Shown piece by piece: positions 28,006-37,179 of a stretch of DNA of 64,000 nt (within the stretch, counting starts at the first letter, position 1; each line of letters starts with the position of its first letter). The DNA comes from MWEI01 sp964600235 (lineage in GTDB: Bacteria; Desulfobacterota; Desulfomonilia; UBA1062): positions 124,001-188,000 of the forward strand of contig CAZRIV010000004.1 in NCBI GenBank assembly GCA_964600235.1, in the 5' to 3' direction. The position numbers and the translations under genes are program-made. Below the pieces are notes generated by a model. That model was not told the DNA's origin, ran no database searches, and was given only the letters and a program-made list of their open reading frames with translations.

Positions 28006-29748
28006 ATGTCCAACCCGAGAAAAAGCTTTGGCGAGCTGCTTGCCGACATGGCCCGTTTCAATGCGAACGGCATTGCCATAACCTGCGGCGCAGCGAACGT
28101 CACATGGAAGGGGCTTAACGAGCGGGTAAACTCGCTGGCGAATGCCCTGAGAAACCTGGGCGTAAAAAAAGGCGACCATGCCGCGATCCTGCTGCACGAC
28201 TGCCCTGAATTCATAGAGTCTAACTATGCTCTCCAGAAGCTCGGGGCAGTACCCATACCCGTCAACTTCAGGTTTGTCGCCCGCGAGATCGAATACCAGC
28301 TCAACCATTCGGATGCCACCATCCTCATCATGGAGGATCTTTTCAGCGAAGAGGCCAGCAGGGCCCTTGAACATTCGCCCAAGATCAGGAACACCATCTG
28401 CCTTTCCCGCGAGGGGCGTCAGACACAAAAGCCCATGCTTGACTACGAAACCCTCATATCCTTTCACCCGGGCATCGAGCCTCCGGCGTGCACGAATGAG
28501 GACGATGTATGCACCATCTGCTACACAGGGGGCACGACGGGATTGCCCAAAGGCGTGGTGCTCACCTACTCCAACTTCTGGCACCTGGCGGACTCGCTCT
28601 TCGGCGACCTCATCGGCAGGCTCGCCTCCGACGAGAAGGTGAATTTCGGCAGGATCCTGGCTAACCTTATCCATGTGCCTTGGCTGGAAAAACCCGCCAA
28701 CAGCCTCATGGGACTCCCGGGAATCAGACCGTTCATCGCACGCTCGATCCCCGACCTGCTGGCATTGACCACGGGCAAGGTTATCGGCCCCCTGCTGGGA
28801 AGGATCACGGGCGGTATTTCCATATTCATGAACATGCCGCTGTTCCATATGGCCAATTACCAGCTTCTTATCATCGGGCCCATGTCCGGCCTGATCCGCT
28901 TCATCCTCAGGGAGCCGATCCATTTCGACCCCAAGGAGGTGCTTGGGGCCATCTCAAGGGAAAGGCCCATGGTCGTGCTCCTGGTGCCGACCCAGTGGAA
29001 AATGCTCCTGGATGAGCCGGATATCGACAGGTATGACCTGGGATCGGTACTTGTCGCCATGACCGGGGCCGGGGCAAACCCGCCGGAAAGAAAGAGGCGG
29101 ATACTCGAAAAGTTCCGCAACTCCATCGTCGTCGATGTGTTCGGCCAGACGGAAATGACACCCGACACGGCTTTGAGGATCGACACGTCGCCCGAGACCA
29201 TCAAGAACAAGTCGGTGGGCAGGCCTCTCTCCGGCATCAGGATGCGCATCGTCGACGAGGAGGGTGCCGATGTTCCCCAGGGGATCACCGGAGAGATCCT
29301 CTACCAGAGCCAAACCATCATGAAGGGCTATTACGGGGATTCCGGGAAGACATCAGAGGTCATCAGGGACGGCTGGTTCCACTCGGGCGATCTCGGTTAC
29401 ATCGATGCCGAGGGCGAGCTCATCGTTGTGGACCGCAAGGGAGAATGCATCTCCACCGGCGCGGAAAAGGTCTTTCCCCACGAGGTGGAAGAGATCCTGG
29501 TGAAGCATGAAAAGATAGATTCTGCGTGCGTCATCGGGGTACCTGACGAGACGTGGGGCAACACGGTCCGGGCGGTGGTGGTCCTGAAACAGGGAAAGTC
29601 GGCCAGCGAAGAAGAGATCATGGCCTGGTGCAGGGACAAGATGACCGGCTTCAAGAGGCCCAAGTCCATCGTGTTCACCGAAGCCTTTCCGCTGAGCCCC
29701 GTGGGCAAGGTCCTGAGGAACAAGGTGAGGGAGCTGTTCGGCACCTGA
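28006..29748 (+). CDS. AMP-forming acyl-CoA synthetase
   Basis: A 580-residue ANL enzyme distinct from its neighbours. The P-loop is YTGGTTGLPKGV near residues 173-184, A5 is DVFGQTEMTP, the A7-A8 region is HSGDLGYIDAEGELIVVDRKGE, and the A10 lysine is in LSPVGKVLRNKV. It has an insertion of about 60 residues between the P-loop and the acyl-binding region (around 195-255) compared with the first synthetase. The substrate could be a fatty or aromatic acid. The ATG at 28006 has AGGAAGG upstream; the frame is open further back without a better site. The next synthetase gene follows after 114 bases. Confidence 0.9.
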   Translation: MSNPRKSFGELLADMARFNANGIAITCGAANVTWKGLNERVNSLANALRNLGVKKGDHAAILLHDCPEFIESNYALQKLGAVPIPVNFRFVAREIEYQLNHSDATILIMEDLFSEEASRALEHSPKIRNTICLSREGRQTQKPMLDYETLISFHPGIEPPACTNEDDVCTICYTGGTTGLPKGVVLTYSNFWHLADSLFGDLIGRLASDEKVNFGRILANLIHVPWLEKPANSLMGLPGIRPFIARSIPDLLALTTGKVIGPLLGRITGGISIFMNMPLFHMANYQLLIIGPMSGLIRFILREPIHFDPKEVLGAISRERPMVVLLVPTQWKMLLDEPDIDRYDLGSVLVAMTGAGANPPERKRRILEKFRNSIVVDVFGQTEMTPDTALRIDTSPETIKNKSVGRPLSGIRMRIVDEEGADVPQGITGEILYQSQTIMKGYYGDSGKTSEVIRDGWFHSGDLGYIDAEGELIVVDRKGECISTGAEKVFPHEVEEILVKHEKIDSACVIGVPDETWGNTVRAVVVLKQGKSASEEEIMAWCRDKMTGFKRPKSIVFTEAFPLSPVGKVLRNKVRELFGT

Positions 29749-29862
29749 GAACTCCCCTGCTCAACAGGCTCGGCCGGCAGCGGGATGTTGAGGCACATAT
29801 GGGCGCATGCAGACACATGGGCCCGATTATTTGAAATCACTTTTTACAAACGGAGGTACTGC

Positions 29863-31707
29863 ATGGGGGACAAGAGTTTCCGGAATCTCGTCAAGGCCAT
29901 ACCTGCCCTTGCATCCATGGAGCAGACAGGCGGACTCCTGAGGACATTCTACACCCAGTGGGGGGGCATGAACACGCTGCGCATCCTGCTGAAGACCGGC
30001 AGCAAGACCGGCCACCTGAAGACCATAAAAGCCCTGGCAAATTTCCGCCTGGAAAAGATCACCCCGAACTTCCTGGTGTCCATGTGGGAGGTCTTCGGCG
30101 AGCGTGAGGCCCTCATCTCGGAAGGATCACGCTACACATACAGCCAGCTCAAGGACAGGGTCTTCAGACTGGCGAACGCCCTGCAATCCCTAGGCCTCAA
30201 GCCCAGGGACCGCTGTGCCGAGCTCCTCTTTAACGGGAACGAGTTCTTCGAGGCTTTCTTCGCCTGCTCCCTCATCGGCTGCCCCATGCCCTTCCTCAAC
30301 TGGCATCTGGAGGGCCATGAGCTGCTGGAAGCCGTCAACCGCGTAAAGCCGAAGGTGCTCATCCTCCATGAAGAGCTTGCAGAAAAGATCCTGCCCGTAA
30401 GAAACCAGCTGCCCAGCATCGAGCACTACATCGTGGTGGGCCCCACCTCGACCGCAGGCGCGTCCCGGTATGAGGATCTCCTTGCCCGGGCCCCTTCCAC
30501 CATGCCCGAGACGCACTTTGCCGTTGCCTTGAATCCCTACACGGGCGGGACCACGGGCACACCAAAAAACGTCAATTATTTCGACAGTATCGGATATGCC
30601 TTCAGCGACCTGGCTGAAGCCCCCAGGGTGCCGCTCGGCGAGTATCTCAGGCTGCTGGTCCTCCAGTTCAGCTTCATGTACTGGTTCGGGGGAACCGAGA
30701 TCACAGACCCTGTCACGCACAACATGCGTTGTCTCATCCCGGGGCCCCTCTACCATGCAGGATCCATCGCGGGATGGGTCCCCTTCATCCTGCTGGGAGG
30801 CACGGGAGTACCCATGAAGGCTTTCGACCCTGAGGACATCCTGAAGACCATTGAAAAGGAACGGATCAACTGGATCTTTGTCGTACCGGCCATGCTCGAG
30901 AGGATCCTTGCCCTGCCTGATGGTATAAAAAGCCGCTATAACCTGGGCTCAATGCACACCATCATCTGCGCTGCAGCACCTGCCACCCCGGAACTGAAAA
31001 AAGCGACCAATGCCCTTTTCAGGCGGCAGGGATGTGCCGGGAATGTGTTCACCGAATTCTACGGCTCTTCGGAGACCGGCGTATCGTCGGTCCTTCTCCC
31101 TGTGGATTATGAGGAAAACCCGGCAAGGTATGAAAGCGTGGGAAAAATCCGGTGCGCAGAAACCCGGGTTTACGATCCTGAAAGCAAGAGCTGGTGCCCG
31201 CCCGGCAGGGACGGGAAGATCCTCTCGCGGAGCCTCACCACTGTGAGCCTGAACTACGTGGGGTCACCCGAAAAACTCGAGGGCGCCTTCACGGTGGTGG
31301 ACGGTGAGCTCTGGTTCGACGACGGCCTCCTGGGCCATCTGGATGAAGACGGCTTCCTCTACCTCACCGGCAGGGAAAAAGAGATGATCATCACCGGCGG
31401 CGTGAACATCTTTCCCAATGAGATCGAGACCGCCATCAAAAGGCATGAGGGCGTCCTGGATGTGGCGGTGGTGCGCTACCCACACAGGGAGCTCGGCGAG
31501 GTCCCAGCCGCCGTGATCCAGCCCAAGGACGGCCTGCTGCTCATGGAAGGCGAGATCATAGAACACCTCAAGTCCCTCAACCTCAGCGGCTTCAAGATCC
31601 CGCGCCATGTGGAGTTTGTCAGTACACTGCCCCGTCACATCGACGGCAAGATGCGCAAGAAAGAGATCGAAGACCGTTTCTGGGAGGGTATCGAGCGGAG
31701 GGGATGA
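29863..31707 (+). CDS. AMP-forming acyl-CoA synthetase, divergent paralogue
   Basis: A 614-residue ANL enzyme with a longer N-terminus (about 80 residues before the usual start of the adenylating domain). It has NPYTGGTTGTPKN near residues 224-236, TEFYGSSETG as A5, HLDEDGFLYLTGREKEMIITGG as A8 and GKMRKKEIED as the A10 lysine region. These motifs are intact, so it is probably active. It is the third such gene in 6 kb; the set may cover different acids or stereoforms. ATG 29863 follows CGGAGG. It converges with a small minus-strand gene only four bases after its stop. Confidence 0.88.
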   Translation: MGDKSFRNLVKAIPALASMEQTGGLLRTFYTQWGGMNTLRILLKTGSKTGHLKTIKALANFRLEKITPNFLVSMWEVFGEREALISEGSRYTYSQLKDRVFRLANALQSLGLKPRDRCAELLFNGNEFFEAFFACSLIGCPMPFLNWHLEGHELLEAVNRVKPKVLILHEELAEKILPVRNQLPSIEHYIVVGPTSTAGASRYEDLLARAPSTMPETHFAVALNPYTGGTTGTPKNVNYFDSIGYAFSDLAEAPRVPLGEYLRLLVLQFSFMYWFGGTEITDPVTHNMRCLIPGPLYHAGSIAGWVPFILLGGTGVPMKAFDPEDILKTIEKERINWIFVVPAMLERILALPDGIKSRYNLGSMHTIICAAAPATPELKKATNALFRRQGCAGNVFTEFYGSSETGVSSVLLPVDYEENPARYESVGKIRCAETRVYDPESKSWCPPGRDGKILSRSLTTVSLNYVGSPEKLEGAFTVVDGELWFDDGLLGHLDEDGFLYLTGREKEMIITGGVNIFPNEIETAIKRHEGVLDVAVVRYPHRELGEVPAAVIQPKDGLLLMEGEIIEHLKSLNLSGFKIPRHVEFVSTLPRHIDGKMRKKEIEDRFWEGIERRG

Positions 31708-31711
31708 CAGG

Positions 31712-31915
31712 TTATTGATGAGATTCTATCCAGTAGAGGGCATCATCGGGGCTGTTAAATTCCTTCCTGTTGATCTCCTGTCCACCCTTTTCAACCGATG
31801 CCATATATGTGTCGCCTGAGGTCCCCTTCAGCTTGCGAATATGTCCTATGAGCTTGTTGTCATCATAGACATGAAACACCAGGCCGCCACTTATTGAGGA
31901 TTTCAATCTGATCAT
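31712..31915 (-). CDS. Small conserved-looking protein of unknown function
   Basis: A 67-residue acidic/basic-balanced protein (MIRLKSSISGGLVFHVYDDN through DDALYWIESHQ). It has no signal or membrane segment. The pattern of short strands ending in a helix with a DALYWI motif suggests a small alpha/beta fold. AAGGAA lies about six bases before the ATG, supporting expression. It converges with the third acyl-CoA synthetase gene. No function can be assigned. Confidence 0.6.
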   Translation of the reverse strand: MIRLKSSISGGLVFHVYDDNKLIGHIRKLKGTSGDTYMASVEKGGQEINRKEFNSPDDALYWIESHQ

Positions 31916-32066
31916 TCTTGTTCCTTATATCCAGGAGTCCATCCAGACCATATATCCATAAGAATATCAACTTTTTTGACTACAGGCAACCAGCCCGCGC
32001 CATCAAGGACGCAGGTCCGGCTACCCGTATCTTCCTGCCTCACTTCTACCAGACATGACCCACCGG

Positions 32067-32177
32067 CCTTAACGGGCCTGTAAAACAATTCAGTTCACTG
32101 CGATTAATTTGTCCAATACACTCTTAAAAAATGCATCAGGTGCGTACGGACACAAACAAACGCACAACCCGGGATAA
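32067..32177 (-). repeat. Family-1 inverted-repeat element, truncated copy 5
   Basis: Only the long-arm half is present: CCTTAACGGGCCTGTAAAACAATTC, CAATACACTCTTAAAAAATGCA and GGACACAAACAAACGCACAACCCGGGATAA match the right half of copy 6. The central stem and the short arm are missing. It lies within the 406-base spacer between the small gene at 31.7 kb and cheW. Confidence 0.65.
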
Positions 32178-32237
32178 CTCTTCATATGGCTGTGAGAAAT
32201 CAGCCACTCGGGATGATGTCTCCCTGCCGCACCAGGT

Positions 32238-32265
32238 AAAAAAATAGGGGGCCATTGCGGCCCCC
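32238..32265 (-). terminator. Rho-independent terminator of the cheW-MCP operon
   Basis: On the minus strand GGGGGCC pairs with GGCCCCC around a 5-base loop, followed by TATTTTTTT. It lies 57 bases after the cheW stop. Confidence 0.88.
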
Positions 32266-32321
32266 TGAAAGGGAGGTTGAAATGCTTGTTTATGTTCTGA
32301 TCCGTTATTCGTGATCTGTTT

Positions 32322-32804
32322 TCAGCTGCTGCTCGTGATGCTCGAGATCTCCTGGGCCGAGAACACCTTGTCGATGTCGAGGATCATGATGAATTCCTCC
32401 TCGCGCTTGCCCATGCCCTTGATGAAGTCCGTGTTCATCTTCGTGCCGATCCTGGGGGGCGCCTCGATGCTTTCAGGCTCCAGCTCCATGACCTCGTTCA
32501 CGGCGTCGGCAATGACACCCAGCACTGTACCATCACCCTCGATGGATACCTCGCCGATGATGATCCTGGTGTCCAGAGTCCTCTCGGTGCCCTTGATCCC
32601 GAATTTCCTTTTGAGGTCGATCACCGGCACCACCGCCCCCCGCAGGTTGATGACCCCGCTCATGAACTCAGGGGCCTGTGGCATCCTGGTGATCTTGGGA
32701 AAGTCGAGGACTTCCCTAACCTTGGAGATGTCCAGGGCGAATTCCTCCTCGTCGAGCTTGAACGAGAGATACTGCCTGATCTCTGTGATTCCTTGCACGC
32801 TCAT
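32322..32804 (-). CDS. cheW: Chemotaxis coupling protein CheW
   Basis: A 160-residue CheW. Typical elements are QYLSFKLDEEEFALDISKVREVL, PQAPEFMSGVINLRGAVVPVIDL and a C-terminal FIMILDIDKVFS. CheW bridges chemoreceptors and the CheA kinase in the cytoplasm. It follows the MCP gene by 39 bases on the same strand and precedes a terminator. No cheA, cheY or flagellar gene is in the window, so this is a small receptor-adaptor module that may feed a central array or a non-motility signalling pathway. Confidence 0.95.
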   Translation of the reverse strand: MSVQGITEIRQYLSFKLDEEEFALDISKVREVLDFPKITRMPQAPEFMSGVINLRGAVVPVIDLKRKFGIKGTERTLDTRIIIGEVSIEGDGTVLGVIADAVNEVMELEPESIEAPPRIGTKMNTDFIKGMGKREEEFIMILDIDKVFSAQEISSITSSS

Positions 32805-32843
32805 GTCCTTCTCCTTAAGGGTTCCTTCAGTTCTTGAAATCCA

Positions 32844-34832
32844 TCAATACTTTTCGAAATCTCCGTCCAGATCATCTTCATCAGGCTTCACATCGCTCAG
32901 GTCAATGTGCACCCCTGCAGGTATACCTTCCCCGGCGACCCTTCCCTTGAGCACCTTCGGTGCCTCGTTCCGGCCGATCAATGAGGCATTCCTGTTCTTC
33001 GCAGGGTGAACCTTCGGGGACGAGGAGACTACTGCATGATCAGTCACCCCTTTGATCTTGAAGAAGGACACCAGTTCCTGGAGATGGACCGCCTGGCCGG
33101 AAAGCTCAACGGATGTGGAAGAGAGCTGCTCCGCCGCAGAGGCGTTCTGCTGCACCACGTTGTTGAGCTGCTGGATGGCCGTGTTGATCTGTTCGGCCCC
33201 GGTGTTCTGCTCGTTGCTGGCGGCAGTGATCTCCTGTACGAGCTGGGCTGTCTTCTGAATGTCAGGAACGATCTGGCCCAGAAGCTTACCGGCCATCTCC
33301 GCCACCTCCACGCTCCTTATGGAGAGCTTGCTGATCTCGCCGGCGGCCTCTGCGGAACGCTCAGCCAGCCGCCTAACCGCCGCGGCCACGACGGCGAAAC
33401 CCTTGCCGTGCTCTCCGGCCCGGGCGGCCTCGATGGCTGCGTTCAGTGCAAGCAGGTCGGTCTGACGGGCGATCTCTTCAACGATTGCAATCTTCTCGGC
33501 AATGGTCTTCATGGCCGAGACGGTCTCCACAACGGCCTTGCCTCCCTCCTTGGCGTCGTCGGCGGATTTTCCCGCGATCTTCTCGGTCTGGCGTGAGTTG
33601 TCCGCATTCTGCCTGATATTGGCAGTCATCTCCTCCATTGAAGAGGATGCCTCTTCCGCGGCGGCTGCCTGCTCGGACGCACCCTGGGACATCTGGTCGG
33701 CAGTGGAGCTCATCTGTTCGCTGCCTGCCGCAACGTTGTCCGCCGCCATCTTCACCTCCTGGGCCACGGTTGAGAGCTTCTCCACCATGTCCTCGAGAGA
33801 CATCATGAGCTTGTCCTGCTCGGAGCGCTTCTGGATCTTCACGGTCAGGTCACCCTGGGCGATCTTTTCCGCTGTCTGGGTTATGTCGTTCATGGCCTGG
33901 ATGAGAACATTGAGGTTGTCCTTTATGTTGTTGAAATCACCGTTATAGGCATCCGTGACCTTGGGAGGGATATCACCCTTGCTGATCTTGTCCACATAGT
34001 CGGCTGCCACGTTCAGCGGATTGATCACCGCATCCAGGGTCTCGTTGACACCTTCGATGACCCCCCTGAACTCGAAATTGATCTTTTCTGGATTGCCGCG
34101 TTTCGAGAGCATGCCTGCAACCGCCGATTCCGAGAGCTCTTTCACTTCGGACAGCAGCGAGCGGATTATGCCGGAGACATTCCTGCTGAGAAAGACAGAG
34201 ATCATGAGCGCCGCAAAGAATCCTACCAGTATGATCCCGAGAAGGATGGTGAGGCTCTTCTTCATCGTCGTGTTGGCGCTGGCGTTTTCCTTCTCCGCGA
34301 TGGCGAGGTTCATCTCCTGGAGCTTGTTGATATGGTCCCTCATGGTCTCGAACTTCTCGCTCACCGGTCCTATGCTCAGGGCAATGGCCTCCTTGGTCGC
34401 GTTGGCTGTACCGCTATTTCTCAGATCGATTACCTGCTTCGACTCCTTCGCCCACTCCTCACGGGCCATTTCATATTGTCCGAGGACAGTCTTTTCTTCC
34501 TGAGAGGAGGCGAGATTGGCGTATTTCTTTATGCGCTGGTCCGACTGCTGGAGATTCTCTTCATAGTCCTTTAGCAGGTCCTTGAACCGCTCGTCCGTGG
34601 TGCTGGTGAACATCATGGACCGCTCGGCCACCAGCAGCTGCTGCAGGTCGCGGTCCGCCTCAACCAGGAAGTCGATGCTGGGCAGACGGATCCCGAATAT
34701 ATCGTCGATACTCTTCTTTATCCCGGTCATGGCAAAGTAGCCAAAGCTCCCGATGACAATCATGAACAGGATCATGAGAGAGAAACCACCAAGCAGCTTT
34801 GTCCCGATCTTCACATTCTTGAGCCATTTCAT
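32844..34832 (-). CDS. Methyl-accepting chemotaxis protein
   Basis: A 662-residue transmembrane receptor. TM1 is at residues 11-31 and TM2 at about 190-212, flanking a four-helix-bundle sensing region of roughly 155 residues. Two HAMP-like units follow; the second contains ISKGDIPPKVTDAYNGDFN and IAQGDLTVKIQKRSEQD. The signalling tip (EEIARQTDLLALNAAIEAAR, then AGEHGKGFAVVA) is at about 450-480. Methylation-helix repeats rich in Glu/Gln/Ala flank it. The C-terminus has no NWETF-like tether. It shares an operon with cheW and, upstream, a small receiver-like protein. The ligand is unknown. Confidence 0.94.
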   Translation of the reverse strand: MKWLKNVKIGTKLLGGFSLMILFMIVIGSFGYFAMTGIKKSIDDIFGIRLPSIDFLVEADRDLQQLLVAERSMMFTSTTDERFKDLLKDYEENLQQSDQRIKKYANLASSQEEKTVLGQYEMAREEWAKESKQVIDLRNSGTANATKEAIALSIGPVSEKFETMRDHINKLQEMNLAIAEKENASANTTMKKSLTILLGIILVGFFAALMISVFLSRNVSGIIRSLLSEVKELSESAVAGMLSKRGNPEKINFEFRGVIEGVNETLDAVINPLNVAADYVDKISKGDIPPKVTDAYNGDFNNIKDNLNVLIQAMNDITQTAEKIAQGDLTVKIQKRSEQDKLMMSLEDMVEKLSTVAQEVKMAADNVAAGSEQMSSTADQMSQGASEQAAAAEEASSSMEEMTANIRQNADNSRQTEKIAGKSADDAKEGGKAVVETVSAMKTIAEKIAIVEEIARQTDLLALNAAIEAARAGEHGKGFAVVAAAVRRLAERSAEAAGEISKLSIRSVEVAEMAGKLLGQIVPDIQKTAQLVQEITAASNEQNTGAEQINTAIQQLNNVVQQNASAAEQLSSTSVELSGQAVHLQELVSFFKIKGVTDHAVVSSSPKVHPAKNRNASLIGRNEAPKVLKGRVAGEGIPAGVHIDLSDVKPDEDDLDGDFEKY

Positions 34833-34862
34833 AAGTGTTCTCCTTGTCGTTTCATTTCTATT

Positions 34863-35285
34863 CTATACCCTCTGCCGGATCATCCTTTCCAGCACATCAC
34901 CGACAAACCTCAAGTCAACGTCCAGAGGGCTGATGAAGCTCGGCAGGAGCCGTGCCGCCCTTGAAATGGTTTCCTTGTCCTGGTCAGGCACGATGAGTAT
35001 GACATGTATGCCTCCAAGGAAATCCTTCAGATCCACCAGATCGCCGAGCTGATCCTTGGTTGCGGCCACCAGGACGGCTACCTCTATCCCCTTGGCAAGC
35101 CTGCGCAGCCTCCCTTTCAGGCCCTGGAGGTCATGGATTGTCTCCACCTTCCCGTTGGCAGGGATGACCTTCGACTCGATGATACCGGTCAGCTCGCTCT
35201 TCATGCCTTCATTATCAGTGCTGATAAAGAAGAGGACGTGCACGCCTTCCATCTTCTGATCATGCAGTACCTGAGATCGCTTCAT
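34863..35285 (-). CDS. Receiver-like small protein of unknown function in the chemotaxis operon
   Basis: A 140-residue soluble protein I do not recognise. It alternates hydrophobic strands (VHVLFFIST, VAVLVAA, HVILIVPD) with helices, as in a flavodoxin-like or receiver fold, but it lacks the usual paired acidic residues at the start and the phospho-acceptor Asp position is not evident. It lies 30 bases upstream of the MCP gene on the same strand, so a regulatory role in this receptor operon is plausible. The start may be the ATG at 35285 or the internal ATG 11 codons later; neither has a strong ribosome site. Confidence 0.6.
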   Translation of the reverse strand: MKRSQVLHDQKMEGVHVLFFISTDNEGMKSELTGIIESKVIPANGKVETIHDLQGLKGRLRRLAKGIEVAVLVAATKDQLGDLVDLKDFLGGIHVILIVPDQDKETISRAARLLPSFISPLDVDLRFVGDVLERMIRQRV

Positions 35286-35493
35286 GGTCCGGTGTTAGAG
35301 CACGGAGCGTGCCAAATAATGTTCAAAACCTTTATTAATTTAATATCAACAGGTTATATGTTGACTGGATGTTCATGAGAATATGCATGTACCTTCAATT
35401 TCCTGCTGTTCCGGAAATCTGATTCCGGCCTCACAGGAATTCTTCACTTTTCTGATACAGAGGAAGCGCCCTGAAATACTGCAGAGGGTTCTC

Positions 35494-36903
35494 TCATGTC
35501 CTGAAACGGGAGAGGCCATGCTTTTTCAAGAGGGCATAGAGCTGCGACTGGGAAAGCCCTGACACGGAACACGCTTTTTCACGGTCGCCTTTGAACTGCC
35601 GCATGAGGCGAAGGAGATACTCCTTTTCAAGCCTGTTCCACTGTTCGGCCCTGAACTCCGAAAGCGGCTTCAGTTCCTGATCGTGAGGCGCTTCATCCGA
35701 GCTGATGGAGGCCTCTTGTGGCATCTCCCGTGATTCCTTCCTGAGCGAAGCGGCCCGGTACTGATACGGGATGTGCTTGGGGATGAGCGTGGGGTCCGCT
35801 CCGGCCGATGCCAGGGAGTTTTCCAGCACATTGATGAGCTCCCGCACGTTTCCCGGCCAGTGCTGGGACTGAAGGGTCTGAAGAAATTCCTCCGAAATGC
35901 CTTTTATGCCCATGCCGTACTGACTGCACAGACGCTGCACCTTCTGGATGGCTATCTCCCTGATGTCCTCCCCGCGTTCACTCAGGGGCGGCAGCCTGAT
36001 CTCCATGGCGCCGATGCGGAACAGGAGGTCTTCGCGGAAGGTGCCTTCCGAGGCCATCCTTGAAAGATCGCGGTTCGTTGCGGCCACCAGCCTGAAGTCC
36101 ACCGGGATTTCCTGTTTCGACCCTATGGGACGGATGCGTTTTTCCTGCAGGGTCCTCAGGAGGGACTTCTGTACGGCGTAGGGCAGGTCGCCGATCTCGT
36201 CGAGGAACACCGTGCCGCCTTCGGCCTGCTGTATAAGCCCCTCGCGTCCTTTGTCCGCACCGGTGAAGGCACCTTTTTCATGCCCGAAAAGGGTGCTCTC
36301 CACCAGGGTGTCCGGCAGCGCCCCGCAGTCCACGACAATGAAGTTGTTCTGCGAGCGTCTGCTGTTCTCGTGGATGGCCATGGCAAAGAGCTCCTTGCCC
36401 GTTCCGGTCTCCCCGGTGATGAGCACGCTGGCATCGCTGGCAGAAGCCCTGGCGACTGCATCCAGACAGCTCTTGATGGCAGGGGACTCACCGATGATGC
36501 CCGGACTCTTGAGCGGCAAAGGTGCCGCCTTGGATTCCTTCTCGCTGCGGTACTGGAGCGCCCGGGTGATGGGCAGCGTGACCTCGCCCACCAGGAATGG
36601 CTTCTGGACGTAGTCCCATGCCCCGTACTTGAATGCCAGCTCCGCAGCCTGGACACCGCTCCCGGTGATGATGATCACCTCGGGCCGGGACGGGGTCTTG
36701 ATGAGGTCGGGCAGGATGTCCAGCCCGTTTCCGCCGGGAAACTGAAGGTCCAGGAGGATGAGGTCGAACTCGCCGGAACCGGCCATGCCCAGGCCTTCTT
36801 CCAGGGTAAGCGCGCTCGATGCATCGTGCTTCATGCCCTTTGCCAGCCTTGTTACGATCCTGCAGATCTCGGGATCGTCGTCGATGATCAGTATCCTTGC
36901 CAT
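35494..36903 (-). CDS. Sigma-54-dependent NtrC-family response regulator
   Basis: A 469-residue activator. The receiver has ILIIDDDPEI with the phospho-acceptor Asp52 in LILLDLQFP. The AAA+ domain shows Walker A GETGTGKE, the sigma-54 contact loop GAFTGA, the Walker B segment GGTVFLDEIGDLP, and the arginine-finger region FREDLLFRIGAMEIRLPPL. The C-terminal Fis-type helix-turn-helix is EKACSVSGLSQSQLYALLKK. It activates RNA polymerase containing sigma-54. Nine bases separate it from the upstream giant kinase gene, its likely partner. A consensus sigma-54 promoter exists at 61018 in this window, though a link is only speculative. Confidence 0.95.
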   Translation of the reverse strand: MARILIIDDDPEICRIVTRLAKGMKHDASSALTLEEGLGMAGSGEFDLILLDLQFPGGNGLDILPDLIKTPSRPEVIIITGSGVQAAELAFKYGAWDYVQKPFLVGEVTLPITRALQYRSEKESKAAPLPLKSPGIIGESPAIKSCLDAVARASASDASVLITGETGTGKELFAMAIHENSRRSQNNFIVVDCGALPDTLVESTLFGHEKGAFTGADKGREGLIQQAEGGTVFLDEIGDLPYAVQKSLLRTLQEKRIRPIGSKQEIPVDFRLVAATNRDLSRMASEGTFREDLLFRIGAMEIRLPPLSERGEDIREIAIQKVQRLCSQYGMGIKGISEEFLQTLQSQHWPGNVRELINVLENSLASAGADPTLIPKHIPYQYRAASLRKESREMPQEASISSDEAPHDQELKPLSEFRAEQWNRLEKEYLLRLMRQFKGDREKACSVSGLSQSQLYALLKKHGLSRFRT

Positions 36904-36912
36904 TGTTTTCCC

Positions 36913-37179
36913 TTATGATTTGTGGATTTTCAGTGCGGTGAAGACCACGTCCGTGAGTTCGCCTGCGATCATGGGCTTCATGACCATGGCGTGGATGCCC
37001 ACCTGCCTCATCCTCTCTTCCGGGATCAGCGAACCGAACCCCGTGCACAGCACGATGGGGATGTCCGCCCTGGTCTCGTGGATGAGCCCGGACAGCTCGA
37101 GGCCCGTCATCTTCGGCATGGTCAGGTCCGTGAGCACGAGGTCGAATGCGCCAGGGGTCTGCCTGAACTCCTCCAGGGC
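36913..37179 (-). pseudogene. Severed C-terminal part of the hybrid kinase receiver domain
   Basis: This stretch continues the reading frame of the large kinase after an in-frame TAG (37180-37182). It reads ALEEFRQTPGAFDLVLTDLT, then MPKMTGLELSG and so on to the natural stop, including the phospho-acceptor Asp in LVLTDLTMP and the conserved Lys in VMKPMI. In related receivers the codon before ALEEF is usually Glu, so a GAG-to-TAG change is the simplest explanation. Without readthrough this part is not made. Confidence 0.75.
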
